Source of the DNA: Lineolata rhizophorae
Taxonomy: Eukaryota; Ascomycota; Dothideomycetes; Lineolatales; Lineolataceae
Direction of reading: 5' to 3'
Length of the DNA stretch: 64,000 bases
Assembly (NCBI GenBank): GCA_010093515.1
Contig: MU001672.1
Coordinates: forward strand, 398,087 to 462,086
Both the position numbers and the translations under genes were made by a program. Under the pieces are notes generated by a model. That model had not been told where the DNA came from. It was given only the letters and a program-made list of their open reading frames with translations, and ran no database searches. Shown in pieces: positions 47,755-59,439 of this stretch (positions are counted from its first letter, which is position 1; every line of letters starts with the position of its first letter).

Positions 47755-50058
47755 CTAAGCGCACTCCGAAAGGATCTTGTGAAGATGAGCGCGCACTTCC
47801 GAGCAGCTGAGTCTCTCGTCCTCCTCAGGCTGCACCATTCCTTTGATGCAACTCTTTAGCTCCGGAAAGTTTGAAAATCCATTGACAATTCTGGCTGGGA
47901 GCTTCCCCGTCTTCAACTCGGACAGTATCATTGTCTTCTCCATTTTTGTCCCGAAGGGGCAAAGAAGTTCGACCGCAATAACACCAAGCGCGTACACATC
48001 CAGTTTCGCAGACGGCAATGCAGGCAGTGGAGGAGGAGGAAGATACTGCAATGTCCCCGCAAAATCCTTTTGATTTGGCTGAGCAATGCCGGTAACTAAA
48101 CCGAAATCTCCAACCCGAACGTGCAAATATGGCAACTTAGGCTGATCGGATTTTTTACAATCTTTGCAAGCAGAGGAATTAACAGAGTTATCTAGCTGGT
48201 GTGAGCCGTCGCTAGGAGACAGGAAGATGTTGCTCGGTTTGAGGTCGCGATGCACGACGCCCTTGCCGTGGAGGTATTCTACAGCGTCAAGAACCCTCAA
48301 GAGTATTTCCATTGAAGGTCGCAAATGAAAGCAATGACGGATTGCATGCGAGTTATCGCCTGCTTCTTCATGAGCTTCCAGTTTACGTAGGCCTACTAGG
48401 TACTGCTCCAAAGTCATGGGATGTAACGACATCTGAATGAACAAGACGATCTGAGGTAGGTCCCAATGCTGCGTGTGGCGTGCATAGCGATGTGCCTGTC
48501 CGGCAGAGGAATTTCCAGGACTGCCTTCGAAGATCGAAGAGGTTTCAAGCAGCGAGGAAAGATCGGAGCGTTCTGCTGATTCGATTGCATCGTAATCTTG
48601 GCTATCACTCACGTCTGCAATGTTCGTTTTTCCGCCGCTCGCTTTTGAATTATACGAGCAATCGTCGGGGGTATTTCTGCGAAAGGAGGTGGTAGGTGGG
48701 ATATTTCCTGACTCAGACACGCCGAAAACGATATTATCGTCACCGTCAGAGTGAGAACGACCGCGTGCGCTCTCAGGACTATGCAGAGATTCCGTGCTGC
48801 CGAACTCAACAATTGTTTCCAAGGCGTTTGAGACGCGGTTAGAATCCTCGAAAACAACATCAGCTTCTGCCATATCCGCATGGGAAGGCGACGAGCTTGG
48901 TGGTGGTGCCATAAGCAACTTTCGCGTAGCCGCTGGTTGTGGCTTGTTATGAAGTGCTTGCTCGCCATGGATGACTTCCAACCAGCCCGAGAAGTAGCGT
49001 ACAATGTTCGGGTGATCAAACTTAGCAACCGCCCGAACTTCTTTGAGCAATTCTTCCAATTCATGGTTTCCTCGCTCCTTGATGCGATTAACCCGTCCCT
49101 CGCTAAGGACGATCTTTTTAACGGCATATTCAGTTTCGTCCAAATTGTGCATGACCTTGTACACTCGCCCGTACCCCCCTTTGCCAATCATAGCCAACTC
49201 GGTGAACTCTCGAGCGTAACGAGAAGAATCCAAAAATGGGTACCCGACGTAGGGGTAAAGCGCCGGCGGAATACTCAGGTTGACAACAGAATTTGGAACG
49301 GAAGCAGGAAGAGAATTCGGAGCCAAGTCGTGGACAGACCTATCACGCCCTGGAAGAGACCGGCGACTCGGAACACTCGAGACCGTTGGGACATTGCAAG
49401 CTGGAGGACGGAAAGCAAGAGCCATGGAGCGAGATCCCGAACTCTCAGGCTCGTCGAGAATTTCCGGTGTTCCGTGGCCCGCATTGACGGCCTCGAGCTG
49501 GATCTCGCTTGTGTGGGAGACAAGGTTTAAGCCGTGGAGATACTGGCGCCTAACGTGACGGTATTTGTCCTCGTGAAACCTTGCGGAAATGATACCACGG
49601 TTGCTTAGCTTTTTCGAGACTGTCTTGTAGCGTTTTGAGGCGTGTGCTTTTACTTCCGGGCTATCGGTTGTGTATTTGCCCTCCCCCTCCGACTGGTTGT
49701 TCAAATGATCGACTGCTTCGCGCAAAAACTTATCCTCCAATAACGAGTGGACCAAGACAGCCTCGTGGTTTGTTGATTGCATGTCCGTCGAATTTCGGTC
49801 TCCGGTAACAACAACCTGGGACAACGAAGCATCCGCATCTTCCTCCGAAGTTCCGGAGACAGTTTGTACCCTCGCAAGCCCATGGGTATCGGCAGCAGAA
49901 GACGACGATGAAGAAGCATCCTCGGGGTGATGGAAAAACGAGGTCATCTTGTTCTTACGGGGCCCTCCTCTCGGAGGAGCCCGCTTATCTAGGCGTCTCC
50001 CAGTCGATGGCTTTGATGGGTAGCACAAACACATCAGACCGCTCTGGAGCGAGCGCAA
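47755..50058 (-). CDS. eIF2alpha kinase, HRI/PEK-like
   Basis: A single frame of 767 aa. It probably phosphorylates eIF2alpha to curb translation under stress. The kinase domain runs from about residue 285 to the end: glycine loop IGKGGYGRVYKV, catalytic Lys in EYAVKKIV, a long kinase insert of about 150 residues (typical of eIF2alpha kinases), LFIQMSLHPMTLEQYL as the hinge and helix D, catalytic loop VVHRDLKPSNIFL, and metal-binding VGDFGLVTG. The activation segment continues GTLQYLPPPPLPALPSAKLD; the usual A-P-E triplet is replaced by prolines, with no Glu. VDxYSLGxI is represented by LDVYALGVIAVELL. The N-terminal 280 residues are low-complexity. Met38 (position 49947, MTSFFHHPEDASSS) is a plausible alternative start. 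It is divergent from the 392-aa protein gene across 395 bp. Confidence 0.88.
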   Translation of the reverse strand: MRSLQSGLMCLCYPSKPSTGRRLDKRAPPRGGPRKNKMTSFFHHPEDASSSSSSAADTHGLARVQTVSGTSEEDADASLSQVVVTGDRNSTDMQSTNHEAVLVHSLLEDKFLREAVDHLNNQSEGEGKYTTDSPEVKAHASKRYKTVSKKLSNRGIISARFHEDKYRHVRRQYLHGLNLVSHTSEIQLEAVNAGHGTPEILDEPESSGSRSMALAFRPPACNVPTVSSVPSRRSLPGRDRSVHDLAPNSLPASVPNSVVNLSIPPALYPYVGYPFLDSSRYAREFTELAMIGKGGYGRVYKVMHNLDETEYAVKKIVLSEGRVNRIKERGNHELEELLKEVRAVAKFDHPNIVRYFSGWLEVIHGEQALHNKPQPAATRKLLMAPPPSSSPSHADMAEADVVFEDSNRVSNALETIVEFGSTESLHSPESARGRSHSDGDDNIVFGVSESGNIPPTTSFRRNTPDDCSYNSKASGGKTNIADVSDSQDYDAIESAERSDLSSLLETSSIFEGSPGNSSAGQAHRYARHTQHWDLPQIVLFIQMSLHPMTLEQYLVGLRKLEAHEEAGDNSHAIRHCFHLRPSMEILLRVLDAVEYLHGKGVVHRDLKPSNIFLSPSDGSHQLDNSVNSSACKDCKKSDQPKLPYLHVRVGDFGLVTGIAQPNQKDFAGTLQYLPPPPLPALPSAKLDVYALGVIAVELLCPFGTKMEKTMILSELKTGKLPARIVNGFSNFPELKSCIKGMVQPEEDERLSCSEVRAHLHKILSECA

Positions 50059-50453
50059 AAGAGTGTTGGAAGAGCATTCGGGGAACTTTGAGACTTATAT
50101 ATGAAACACGGTTGACATTAACCATTTGAGACCCTGCATGAGGCCCTGTCGCAATCGCTTCCTTTTTAGCACAGCGTATGCCTGTTGTCACGAGCAACGG
50201 TCCAGGCAGAAACGACGGTAGGGCGTGCGTGGACTTAGGCAGCCGCCGGGTCGCTTGAAGCCTTGAAATGCGGGCCGACTATTTTCCGCGCAGGCGACCG
50301 CAATGTCTAGACTTCGATCTTGGTCTTTCACGTGAGGCGCGTGCCATGGGCATCCTCCTATCACTTGCCATGGAGTCATGACGATTTTGGGGTTAAAAGA
50401 CCATTTCCGGCACATTTTGGATGCTGCGAGTTCTGTTCCAAGCTCTGGAAACA
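50059..50453. promoter_or_regulatory. Divergent promoter, kinase / 392-aa protein
   Basis: 395 bp between divergent start codons. No element was assigned. The frame of the plus-strand gene is open back to an ATG at 50421, so its start could be there. Confidence 0.45.
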
Positions 50454-51735
50454 ATGCCTCGAAAGCTTCCGTGGAAGACTGAAGGGACTAACGCGCCGTC
50501 AAACTTAACACCAAGTCCGACACAAAGGCCGCGAGTAGACCATCCCGCAAAAGCCAATGCTACAAAACTAGGATTATCGAAGTTAGGGCGAGAGAGAGGT
50601 ACATATTATAGTAACAAAGCATGCACAAGGCCTTTGGCTGACAGGGTTCAGCACTGACACAGTCAACTTCGCCTCCACCGGCACCACCCGAGGAAGTGTA
50701 CGTTATAGTTTATAACCATTTGAGACTTTGAGACTAATTCTGCAAAGGTACATGGAAGAAGGCTATAGTGCCGATGACAAATGGATCATGGTAGAAGATG
50801 AATTCACCGAAACAGCCCATATGTTCACGCAGCATCTTCACTACGCTGAGTACAAAAGGCTCATGAATCTGGCAAAAGAACGGAAGGAATTCATTAGCCG
50901 CTCAATATCTCGCCCTACTGTTCCTGGGGCGACCATGAGCGGGGCTGCGAAGGTTCGACAACACGCCGAGGAGCTGTCAGAAAGGCAAGAAAGGACTGTG
51001 GGCCCGCTTTTGGCTAGGCAGAGAAAGGAATCGACCAATGAAAAAGAAAGAGCTGCTGACGTGGACAAATTGTGGGAAGGAGATGCAAGGCTGGCTGGAT
51101 TGATGACCAGGCCGAAGCAGTCCAAAGGACTACTTTCCTCTCTTGCAAACACAAAGTCAAATACCAGAGCCGCGGCCGGATATTCTGTGGCTCCATCTCT
51201 GCCTCCCCAGCGTTCAGAAGCTGCACCACCAGAATCTATGGGGATTGGGCGGGTTTCAACGACGCAAACCAAGCGCACGGGATGCCCGACCCAAGATATC
51301 AAGGAACACGAGCATGTCCAGGAAAGTCGAGACGGAACGAGCCGTTTCCTACCTGCTGGACGCATGAAGGAAACTGGTCCTCGCTGCTCTGCAGTGTCAC
51401 CAAGCAACCCGACAACAAATGGAGAGCCTTCAAGACAAAACTCTCTAGCGACATACCGTCGTGGACAAACCAGTAAAAAAGTCGATAAGCATTATTACCC
51501 GTCAAGATCAAAGCCTAGAACACCAGAGAAACTCTCGTGGGATCCTATGAGCCCTCATCCTTCACCTCTAGAATCGGACACTGTGTCTCTCGACGATGTA
51601 CGGAAGAAGCATGGCGTTAGCGGAAGTTTAACGGAGCGCTTGGCCAAGCGAAAAGCGGGAGCTTCGAAAAAAGACAACGGCAAAGATGATCGACAGTCCA
51701 TTTTGCTTGATGAGATACCTACTTTTCTAGTTTAG
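50454..51735 (+). CDS. Unrecognised 392-aa protein
   Basis: Exons 50454-50598, 50652-50697 and 50748-51735 give 392 aa. I do not recognise a named family. A likely conserved core follows the proline run at residues 50-65 (TSPPPPAPPEEVYMEEGYS) and continues ADDKWIMVEDEFTETAHMFT and HLHYAEYKRLMNLAKERK, probably helical. After this the protein is Ser/Lys/Arg-rich and disordered, with a possible C-terminal basic patch (RLAKRKAGASKKDNGKDDR). There is no signal peptide or membrane span. A nuclear role is possible given the basic patches. The 46-nt middle exon was chosen because it alone keeps the frame and uses GTACGT as its donor. The gene is convergent with the SDR gene, 213 bp away. Confidence 0.72.
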
Positions 51736-51948
51736 GATATCCTTTTCTAGGTACCGAATTTGAAGGGTCACTGGCTTTGACAAACTGCGTTGTAGTTTAA
51801 ATTATGTACTCTTAATTGCTAACCTTATATCCGTTCATCCCTACTTCAAGATGAAGCCACATTTTTAACAAAGGCTTGAACTCATCTGCTCTTTTTCTGC
51901 GCACCCCGGACCATGTCACTAGGATGTGTTAGAGCGCGACTGTAGCAT

Positions 51949-52875
51949 TTACCATTTCTCGACCCACGGTCTGATATCAATCTCATTCGTGAAACAAGAA
52001 CGCGGTTGAGTGTGCAAATGCCAATAGGCATCCGCGATCTACATATCTGTCAGTATTCAACCGCCTGGTGCATGACTGTATTTGACCACTCACCGCATCA
52101 GCACTAATCTTGGCGTCAGGTCCGGCATCCTTCATCCACTCCTTCGTCCTCGGGATATCAATCACACCGTCGATGATGGCGTGAGATACGTGGACGCCCT
52201 TAGGCCCAAACTCCCGCGCCAAAGACTGTGAGAGAGCTCGCAGGGCGAACTTTCCGGTGGCAAAAACTGAAAACATAGCCGAGCCTTTCATAGATGCCGT
52301 CGCGCCCGTGAAGATGAGAGTTGGTGGGTGACTGGGGTTATGATCCAAGGACCTCAACAGGAGAGGCAGAGAAGCCTGGGCAAACAGAAAACCACCTTTG
52401 CTACCGGTACAACTTGCGATTAGCCTCTCGGAAGATACGAAGATTACTGGCCGGAAGTGAAGACATACCCGGAGACGTTGTAGTTGCTTATGAACTCGTC
52501 CTCAGTGACTTCCAAGAACGGCTTCCGAGTAAACTTCCCACTAGCATTGAAAATGGCAGCCTGAGGTCACGTTCGCGAATTAGTGCGACAATCACGTAGC
52601 CTTGCGTGAGAGGAACTTACGGTACAGCCAACACCACTACCAAATTCTTTCTCGACCTGGCTGAACGCATTCTTTAGACTGTTCTGGTCCGACACGTCTG
52701 CGCTAACACCAATTGCTCTCCCTCCGTTTCCATTGATCTCTTTCACAAGAGATTCATAATTGTCAGGATTCCTTGCCAGCAACACGACGGGATAGCTGGC
52801 TGCGAACTTGCGAGCCACTGAAGCTCCCGTACCAGCCCCAACGCCTGCAATTATTGCAACAAGCTTTGATGCCAT
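51949..52875 (-). CDS. Short-chain dehydrogenase/reductase (SDR) with Phe at the catalytic Tyr
   Basis: Exons (minus) 52875-52621, 52560-52469, 52400-52094 and 52038-51949 give 247 aa, the classical SDR length. The cofactor loop is IIAGVGAGTGASVARKF (residues about 8-24). AAIFNASGKF takes the place of the N-A-G segment. FTGATASMKG carries the region of the catalytic Ser. At the active-site Y-x-x-x-K the protein reads F-A-T-G-K (MFSVFATGKFALRALSQSLA), so Phe replaces Tyr while the Lys remains. The C-terminal VHVSHAIIDGVIDIPRTKEW resembles a subgroup of SDRs in which I believe the F-A-x-G-K form recurs, so the change may be ancestral. Substrate is unknown. All introns are GT-AG of 56-68 nt. Confidence 0.87.
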
Positions 52876-54353
52876 TTTGCTGCTAGAACAATCGCGCGTC
52901 TCAGATTCAGCAGAAACCAAAGCGGATGGTATTTGATGGGTGTGCTCACAAGTTGCTGAGCGCGAACTGGAATCGAGCTTATTTGAATAGAAGATAGTAC
53001 GTGAATTACTAAACATGCAGCTTGGAAATCTGCGCGGGGCACCTACATGAACGCGAGTCGGGTGCGAACGGGACGGATGATTTCTCAACAACGCTACTTC
53101 TTAATACTAAACGCCAAAAGCCCTGGTACTAGTGACTTTAGGGCAATATTCACCATCGCGCTTGACACGCAGTTCTGGCAGGATCAAGCGGCAGGGGAAG
53201 TCGAAGGGGCTACATTTCATACATTAACGCGTGGTGTTACGCAACTCTCGTTATCGATAACTTTATGCGTATCTGCATAGTCTCCAAATCGAATAATCTT
53301 CAAATAATCTATTAGACATGCATGTAATATGTAGTTACCTAGTTTGAAACCGTCCTCGTAGCATTTGTTTTTGTCCTGCAAGGGACAATCAACGATCTTA
53401 CAATTGAATGCTGGCGCACTCAGGTGTCATGTCGCTGCTTAAGGAATGAACCGTAGTTACCCGACGTGGATTTCTTTGAGCTGCCTAGCGACATTCCTAC
53501 TGCGGAGTGTAATAATCCCCTCCCGTCACGTTGGGTCTATAAGCGAACTTTCGTACTCCAAGAACTACCACATCTATTCTAGAAAACGCAAGACCAACCA
53601 TTCCCATGCAAGAATTGTTCCGTCCCCCTTGCCAAATGTAAAGTCGAAGATTTTGAATACCCCCTTATAGATTACTTACCTGGCTAACAACTCATAACTT
53701 GTCGATGGGTAAGAATAACCCTCACACGTGACTACTTTTGCAGGTGTTCATTGAAATACCTAGTTAAGGGTGTAAGAGTAAGCAAGGTCTTTCCTGAGAC
53801 TTCACAGCTCCAATGCAATAGCTGATACAGTCCCGCACGTTTAGCAGTGGGAACATTTCTGGACTGCCTAGTGCAAATAGAACTAATTGAGCACTGCGTA
53901 TTTTGCTGGGACCCTGCAGAACGAGATTTGTATTTGTTCAAATGTATCTTACTGTCAAACTCTCCTACTCATCGCAATTCTCATAGGAAAGTCTGCATGT
54001 AAGCATGAGCCAGTGAGGCAGAGTCGCTCTTCGCTAGTCGTATAACTTGCAAGCCATTATCGGAGGCCAACGAGTAGATAATCTAGCGTGTATATGGGGT
54101 CGCAATACTAGCCTCGGATGGTTGAATAAGTTCACGAGTGTGTGGACATATTTTCCTTGACAAGGGTTCTGGAGGAGATTCAGCCTGGAAATTCACTTCC
54201 TTGACGTTTCCACCCTCTCAGACGAGGTTTTAGACATTGCAGGGAATTCTGTATTCCTCTTTTGAGAAACATGAAAGAGGCTTGACGCCGCCCATCGAGT
54301 CCAGTTATGAAAAGGAACCCGTGAAAAAAGTTGTTTCATTCTCGACACCCCAA
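52876..54353. other. Spacer between SDR and RPL26
   Basis: About 1.5 kb, AT-rich in places, with no supported gene. It holds the SDR promoter at its left edge and the RPL26 3' flank at its right edge. The open frames are all under 90 codons and unlike known proteins. Confidence 0.45.
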
Positions 54354-54925
54354 CTATGCAACCATCTTTCCCTTCTTTACCGCCTCCCTGCCCTTGCCCT
54401 TGCGCTCCAAGATAGCCTCCCGGTCCTTGTCCATCTTCAGCTTGGTGACCTGGACCTTCGAAGGCGCGATACCTATCGGGACAGACTGGCCATTTGACTT
54501 GTCGCGGGTGAGGCGTTCGACATGGATGACATACTTAAGGCGGTAAACGGACGTGATCTTGCCCTCCCGACCCTTGTTGGAGCCGCGCATTACGAGGACT
54601 TCGTCGTCCTTGCGGATGGGGATGGAGCGGACCTGGGGTGCGGGGCGAAACCGGTCAGTTCCAGCACACCTGTCCATCGCGATACGTCGAACAATTCTGT
54701 GGGCATCGGAAATGAATTCGCGCATACATTATACTTTTCCCGCAGCTCCTTGCTCAAGGGGGCGCTCATGATAACGCGGCGCTGGCTGGACGGAGCCTGG
54801 AAGTGCGCCTTGCGCGATTTCCTTCGCGAGGAGGCGACCGCTGGGAATATGAATTGTTAGCCCGAACAGAGAACCCCAAATGCATCCAAACTAGATTGCT
54901 GCATACCGTGCTGAATTACCGTCAT
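54354..54925 (-). CDS. rpl26: 60S ribosomal protein L26 (uL24)
   Basis: Binds 25S/5.8S rRNA near the peptide exit tunnel. Exons (minus) 54925-54907, 54840-54728 and 54632-54354 give 136 aa, the normal length. The join reads [20 protein letters not shown], then [18 protein letters not shown], then [20 protein letters not shown] (the KOW motif region) and [20 protein letters not shown]. The C terminus is the usual Lys-rich tail ([15 protein letters not shown]). The first exon is only 19 nt, which is common in fungal ribosomal-protein genes. It is divergent from the AT-hook/C2H2 gene across 436 bp. Confidence 0.95.
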
Positions 54926-55361
54926 TGTGTTAGAGTTGGGGGAGCAGATGGAGGTCGTTGACGCCGTCGCTTTCGTGGAAGTAGTAGAAAATGATCCTGG
55001 CGTTGTGGCCTCGCTAAAAGAAGCGTCACGTGGACGAACCGTGCATCGCGTTCGAGGCGGTCTGGGTCTTCCGGAAAATCGTAATTTGCCGAACTCGCTG
55101 CGCATTGAAGACCCGATGGCGTTCGCGGACGGACTTGTACGCCATTTTGTACCCAAGACGATTAACTAGTTGTGAGGTGTAGCTAGGGTCGAGCCTTCTG
55201 CGGTGTGCGCTGCGTCGCGCGACCTCCTGCTCTCTCGCCTCGCACCTAATAACTTGGGAAGACTTCTCTATTTCCGCACTTCCATCGCCAAGTTCGACGC
55301 GTTCTTGTGGTCATGCGGCCTAACTCTGCCATCCAACACGGTCTGCACATAAACGATCATA
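54926..55361. promoter_or_regulatory. Divergent promoter, RPL26 / AT-hook protein
   Basis: 436 bp between divergent start codons. It is expected to be a strong promoter on the RPL26 side. Pyrimidine-rich stretches are visible on the plus strand around 55200-55300. No single element can be named with confidence. Confidence 0.5.
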
Positions 55362-58300
55362 ATGGGCCCAAACGATTACAGCGAATATTATAATGTCTCG
55401 CAGAGCCAGTCCTACCCGAACTGCCAGCAGCACCCACAGCGCACGTCTTCCAACCAGTACGCGGACTACCAACAACATCATGGTCGACCAACGTACGCGT
55501 CGACGCCACAGTACCAGCAACCCCAACAGAAGGCACAGCAGGCCTATGACCATAGCCAGTACACTCAGGACTATTCTGCTGCCGCGGCGCTTGGGAATCT
55601 TGCCAACTATGGATCTTCTGCGGCAACGGGGCTAACGACCGCTGCCAGCCTCCCGAGCCCGCACCTACCAAATGGCGCGGCTTCTAATTCCGGAGACGCG
55701 TACTCGGCCGCGCCTACCAATGCCTACTCGACCGCACAGTCCACTGCCTACTATGACCCTGCGACTTCGGCGGCACAAGACCAGAGGATCCCGCAATCCT
55801 TCACGCAATACGAGCAACAAACTTCGTCCCATTCTCGTCCAAGCAGCGTGAATTCCAGGCGCCAGGTCGATTCCCCCACAATGGAAGAACAGCGCCGAAG
55901 AGCTGCCGCACTTTCTGCTGCCGTGTCCGCAAGCAGGATCGCTCAACCTCAGCGAATGCAGCAGCACCATAGCATGCACCAGACTTCAGTGCGTCCGCAT
56001 AGCCCTGCTCAGGCACAGCAACATGCTTCTCCCCGGCAGACTGTAAACCACCACACTACTCCTACAAGCAGTTCCTCTACTTCGCATGGGCACTCTTCGG
56101 ATAGAAGCCATCGGATGCTTCCTACCGTTCTCGAACCGCTACAGCATGGAGTGAGCTCGACCCCATCAGGTTACCAATATAACGGCAATACAAACCTAAC
56201 GGTCGATCCCAGCCAAGTGTATAATCCGTGGCCTGAGATGCAGCGGAAGGAGGCCGAGCGTGTGCACAGGGAGGAAGAGGCAAGGAGGCTGGAGGAAGAC
56301 GCTAAGAGGAAAAGGAAGGCCGAGGAGGCCGAACGAAAAGCTGCGGAAAAACGACGTAGAGAGCAGGAACGGATCCGCATGGAAGAAGAAGCCCGGCAAC
56401 AAGCGCAGCGCCGCGCACAGGAAGAGAGGAAGACGCAAGAGGCTGAAGCGAGGCGAAACGCAGCGAGGACGAAGGAGGCCGCTACCGCTACTACCACTAC
56501 CACCGCTCCTGCTGCCGCCCAGTACCAGGCTCCTGCGGCATCTACGGTGCCATCCACGTCTGTACCTAAAAGTACTGACGCTGACCTCGAAGGGGAAATT
56601 AGAGCTTTGATGCTTAAGATGCGAGAGTATAACAAGAAAGACCCGGCGCTGCTCGCCAAGATCTGGACACAAGAGCGAGATGAGCACACCCGAAGCCAAG
56701 CAACTGTTCGCGCTTCAGAAACGTCTGCTCAGCCTCAACAAACTCAGCCTTCGCCAAAACCAACTCCAGTTCAACTTCAGCAGAATGTACCGACGGTATC
56801 CCCTCGAAATGCCCCCAACCAGGCTGCACGGCGAACTCAGCCCCACCAATCGTCTAACGGGGAGGGCTTCCTGCAGCCTCCGAAACCCTCTCCGAATACT
56901 ACAGCTCAATCCGTGATACCAGCCTCCCAGCCATCTGCAGAAAACCAATCTGCTAGACCACCTGCGACAGCTGTTCCGGTGAAAAAAGGTTCTGCCACTC
57001 TATGGCCCGCAGATAAGAAGAATGACCTCGCCGCAGCTGCAGCCGACTGGTTGAATTGTATTCCTAAAAATTCTCAACGTCGGGTTCATTTGGAAGAGAT
57101 TTCTAGGATTTTAGACTCCCATCCCTCTTACATTGAGCTCTGCGAAAAGCTCGAGGGAAAGGGCATCGAACTTGAGCGTGCCTCGTTTGCTAAAGCTCTT
57201 CTTACCGCGGTACCAGACATCAACTCTAGTGGGAAGCCAGGCCAAGGACCAAAACCTACGCCAAGGCCGATCGGCACACAGCCTCCTAGCCTACCACCTA
57301 CTCGGCCCCAAGTAAATCCAGATCTGAATGGTACAGGTCCCTCCTTGGTTGGCCCTATCCAGATAGTTGATTATGACACCGGCCATCATCCGTCGGTCCA
57401 TTCTGCAACGGAGAACTGCACACCAACTCCCGGTACTTCACAAACATCGCCAGCAGCTTCCCAGGGTGGACAGCGTTCGGTTTCCATTGCTACGCCTACT
57501 GCCGAAGATCAACTTAGGAAGCCGCTGTCAAAATCCGATGCTGCTCGGAAGCGTAATTTCAGCGATATTGTTGATCTTACACTACTTTCAGACGACGAGC
57601 AACCGCCGCCTAAAAAACTGATGACCAAAGATCGTGACTCCCCCCGTCCTAGCACGTCACGGTTTGGAGGAAAGCTGCCTACGCAAGCTCCTGCGAGGGA
57701 ACCTTCTAGCGCACTCCACGGCATCGATTCAGATCTAGCGCAACTTCTCCGACCTGTCGCGCTAGAGAATTTGAAGTTTGCACCTGATCTCGTACAGCCG
57801 ATCGATCGAAGCAAAGTGAAACGGCGATCTCACTACGATACCCGGACCATATGCCGCGATGTTCTATTGGCTGCTGGAAGGCATCCCCATATGCGACCAC
57901 TGAATGCACATCTAGAGCCTCTAAGAACTCACTTTAAGCAGGTCGACAGTAGCTCTGATTTGTCTACGTTCCGATGGGACCTAGTTGATCCCGATCCACC
58001 AGATAAAATGCAGCTTGATCTACCAGACCCGGAAGCCAATGACGAAGATGCGGACGATGAGTCGGAAGAAGACCATAAACCTCGTACCCGAGTCCAACAA
58101 GCTGTTATTACAGGAGGTGCCGCTATCGCCGTGGAAATCGGCGTCCCCGCTTCAAGTCGGTCGAAAGGAGGCCCTTTATCGAAGCCGAAGCCTCCGAGGG
58201 CGAGCGACCCTAGGATTAGATCCAGGCCGTACGGTTCTGTGGACGAGCGGAGTGAGCCTGCCCCGGACAGACCACAGCACGGTGAAACTAACACAGAACG

Positions 58301-59439
58301 ACATGGCCGAGGCAGGCCCACGGGGACCGGTCGGACGACACAAACGGCCGCGGCTCCTCCAGTTCCAACCAGTTCACCTGCTGCTTTCCAACGTGCAGAA
58401 GCTCCAAACTCGGCTCCATCAAGATCCACTGGGTACGCTGCTTTCCGTCAACAACTGAGTTCCGACGGGACCAAAAAGAAGGGTCGCCCGGTTGGATGGC
58501 GCAAAGCCATCCATGGTTCCGCAGCCGTACGGGCACGCTTGTCTTCGGAGCATCCTCCTAACGGAACCGCTTCGCCAAGCCCGAGCGGCTTGCGCAATGC
58601 TCGAACTGGAAGCGCACCTCGTGGCAGAGGCCGTCCTCCTACTTCTGCTCCTACTTCTGCTACTGCTGCGCCTCCGCGGCCTCCAGAACCAAACTACGCC
58701 GTCTACAAGTGCGAGTGGAAAAACTGCGCCGGCCAACTGCACAATTTAGATGTCCTCCGCAAACACGTTCGGAAAATCCACGGCCTCGGCCAACGCGGTG
58801 CGGTGGGTTCTGCAGTCACGATCACTGGGCGCTACCAGTGTTGGTGGGCTACATGTGGCAGCCTGCAGGAAGTCCGCGACCTAACAACGGGCGAGCTAGA
58901 AGAAAAGTTCAAGAGACACGAGTTCCGCAACATGAATGACTGGGAGGCCCACATAGAGTTAAGGCACTTTCGCCCACTGGCTTGGAAGTTAGGTGACGGG
59001 CCTAAGGGCGGGTTGTCTGGTGAGTCGACGGATGATAGCGGCGGTGATCCCGAAGGTTGTTGAAGCATTTAAGGAGATAGCATTTGTTGATGCTTTGTCT
59101 TTGACATTAGATGCGAACGATTCGGAAGCAGCGGAATCGTATCTGAGTGACAGCACTGGCCGGCAAGTCACACCTCACGTTTCTTTGCCACACTCGCCAA
59201 CGTCGGTGGCGGTCCCGCGTGTTCCGTCGGCACAGCAACAACAACAGTATAGGGGACCTGGGCGCCCGCCAAAGATATCGGACGAGGAACGTGCAAGGCA
59301 GGCTCTGAAGGATTTAGAGAGGAAGAAGCGCGCGGTAGGGTTCGGAATCGACAGATCCGGGGCGACACTAGCCAACGACAAACGCAGGATGGGGTTCATA
59401 GATGACGATGATGAAGAGTTGGTGGTTACCGATGGTTGA
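55362..59439 (+). CDS. Large nuclear protein with AT-hooks and two C2H2-like fingers
   Basis: Exons 55362-59019 and 59081-59439 give 1338 aa. The N-terminal 280 residues are Gln/Ser/Tyr-rich. A highly charged Glu/Arg coiled coil spans about 285-370 (REEEARRLEEDAKRKRKAEE). A short conserved-looking segment follows (LMLKMREYNKKDPALLAKIW, about 412-432). A helical module lies at about 545-625 (LWPADKKNDLAAAAADWLNC to ERASFAKALLTAVPDI). AT-hook cores occur near 982 (HGRGRPTG), 1037 (KKKGRPVGWRK), 1085 (PRGRGRPPT) and 1280 (GPGRPPKI). Two zinc fingers of the C-x4-C form lie near 1114 (YKCEWKNC, HVRKIH) and 1157 (YQCWWATC, HIELRH). This suggests a chromatin-bound protein. I do not know a gene name. 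The acceptor at 59080 was preferred over 59065; both keep the frame. Confidence 0.85.
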
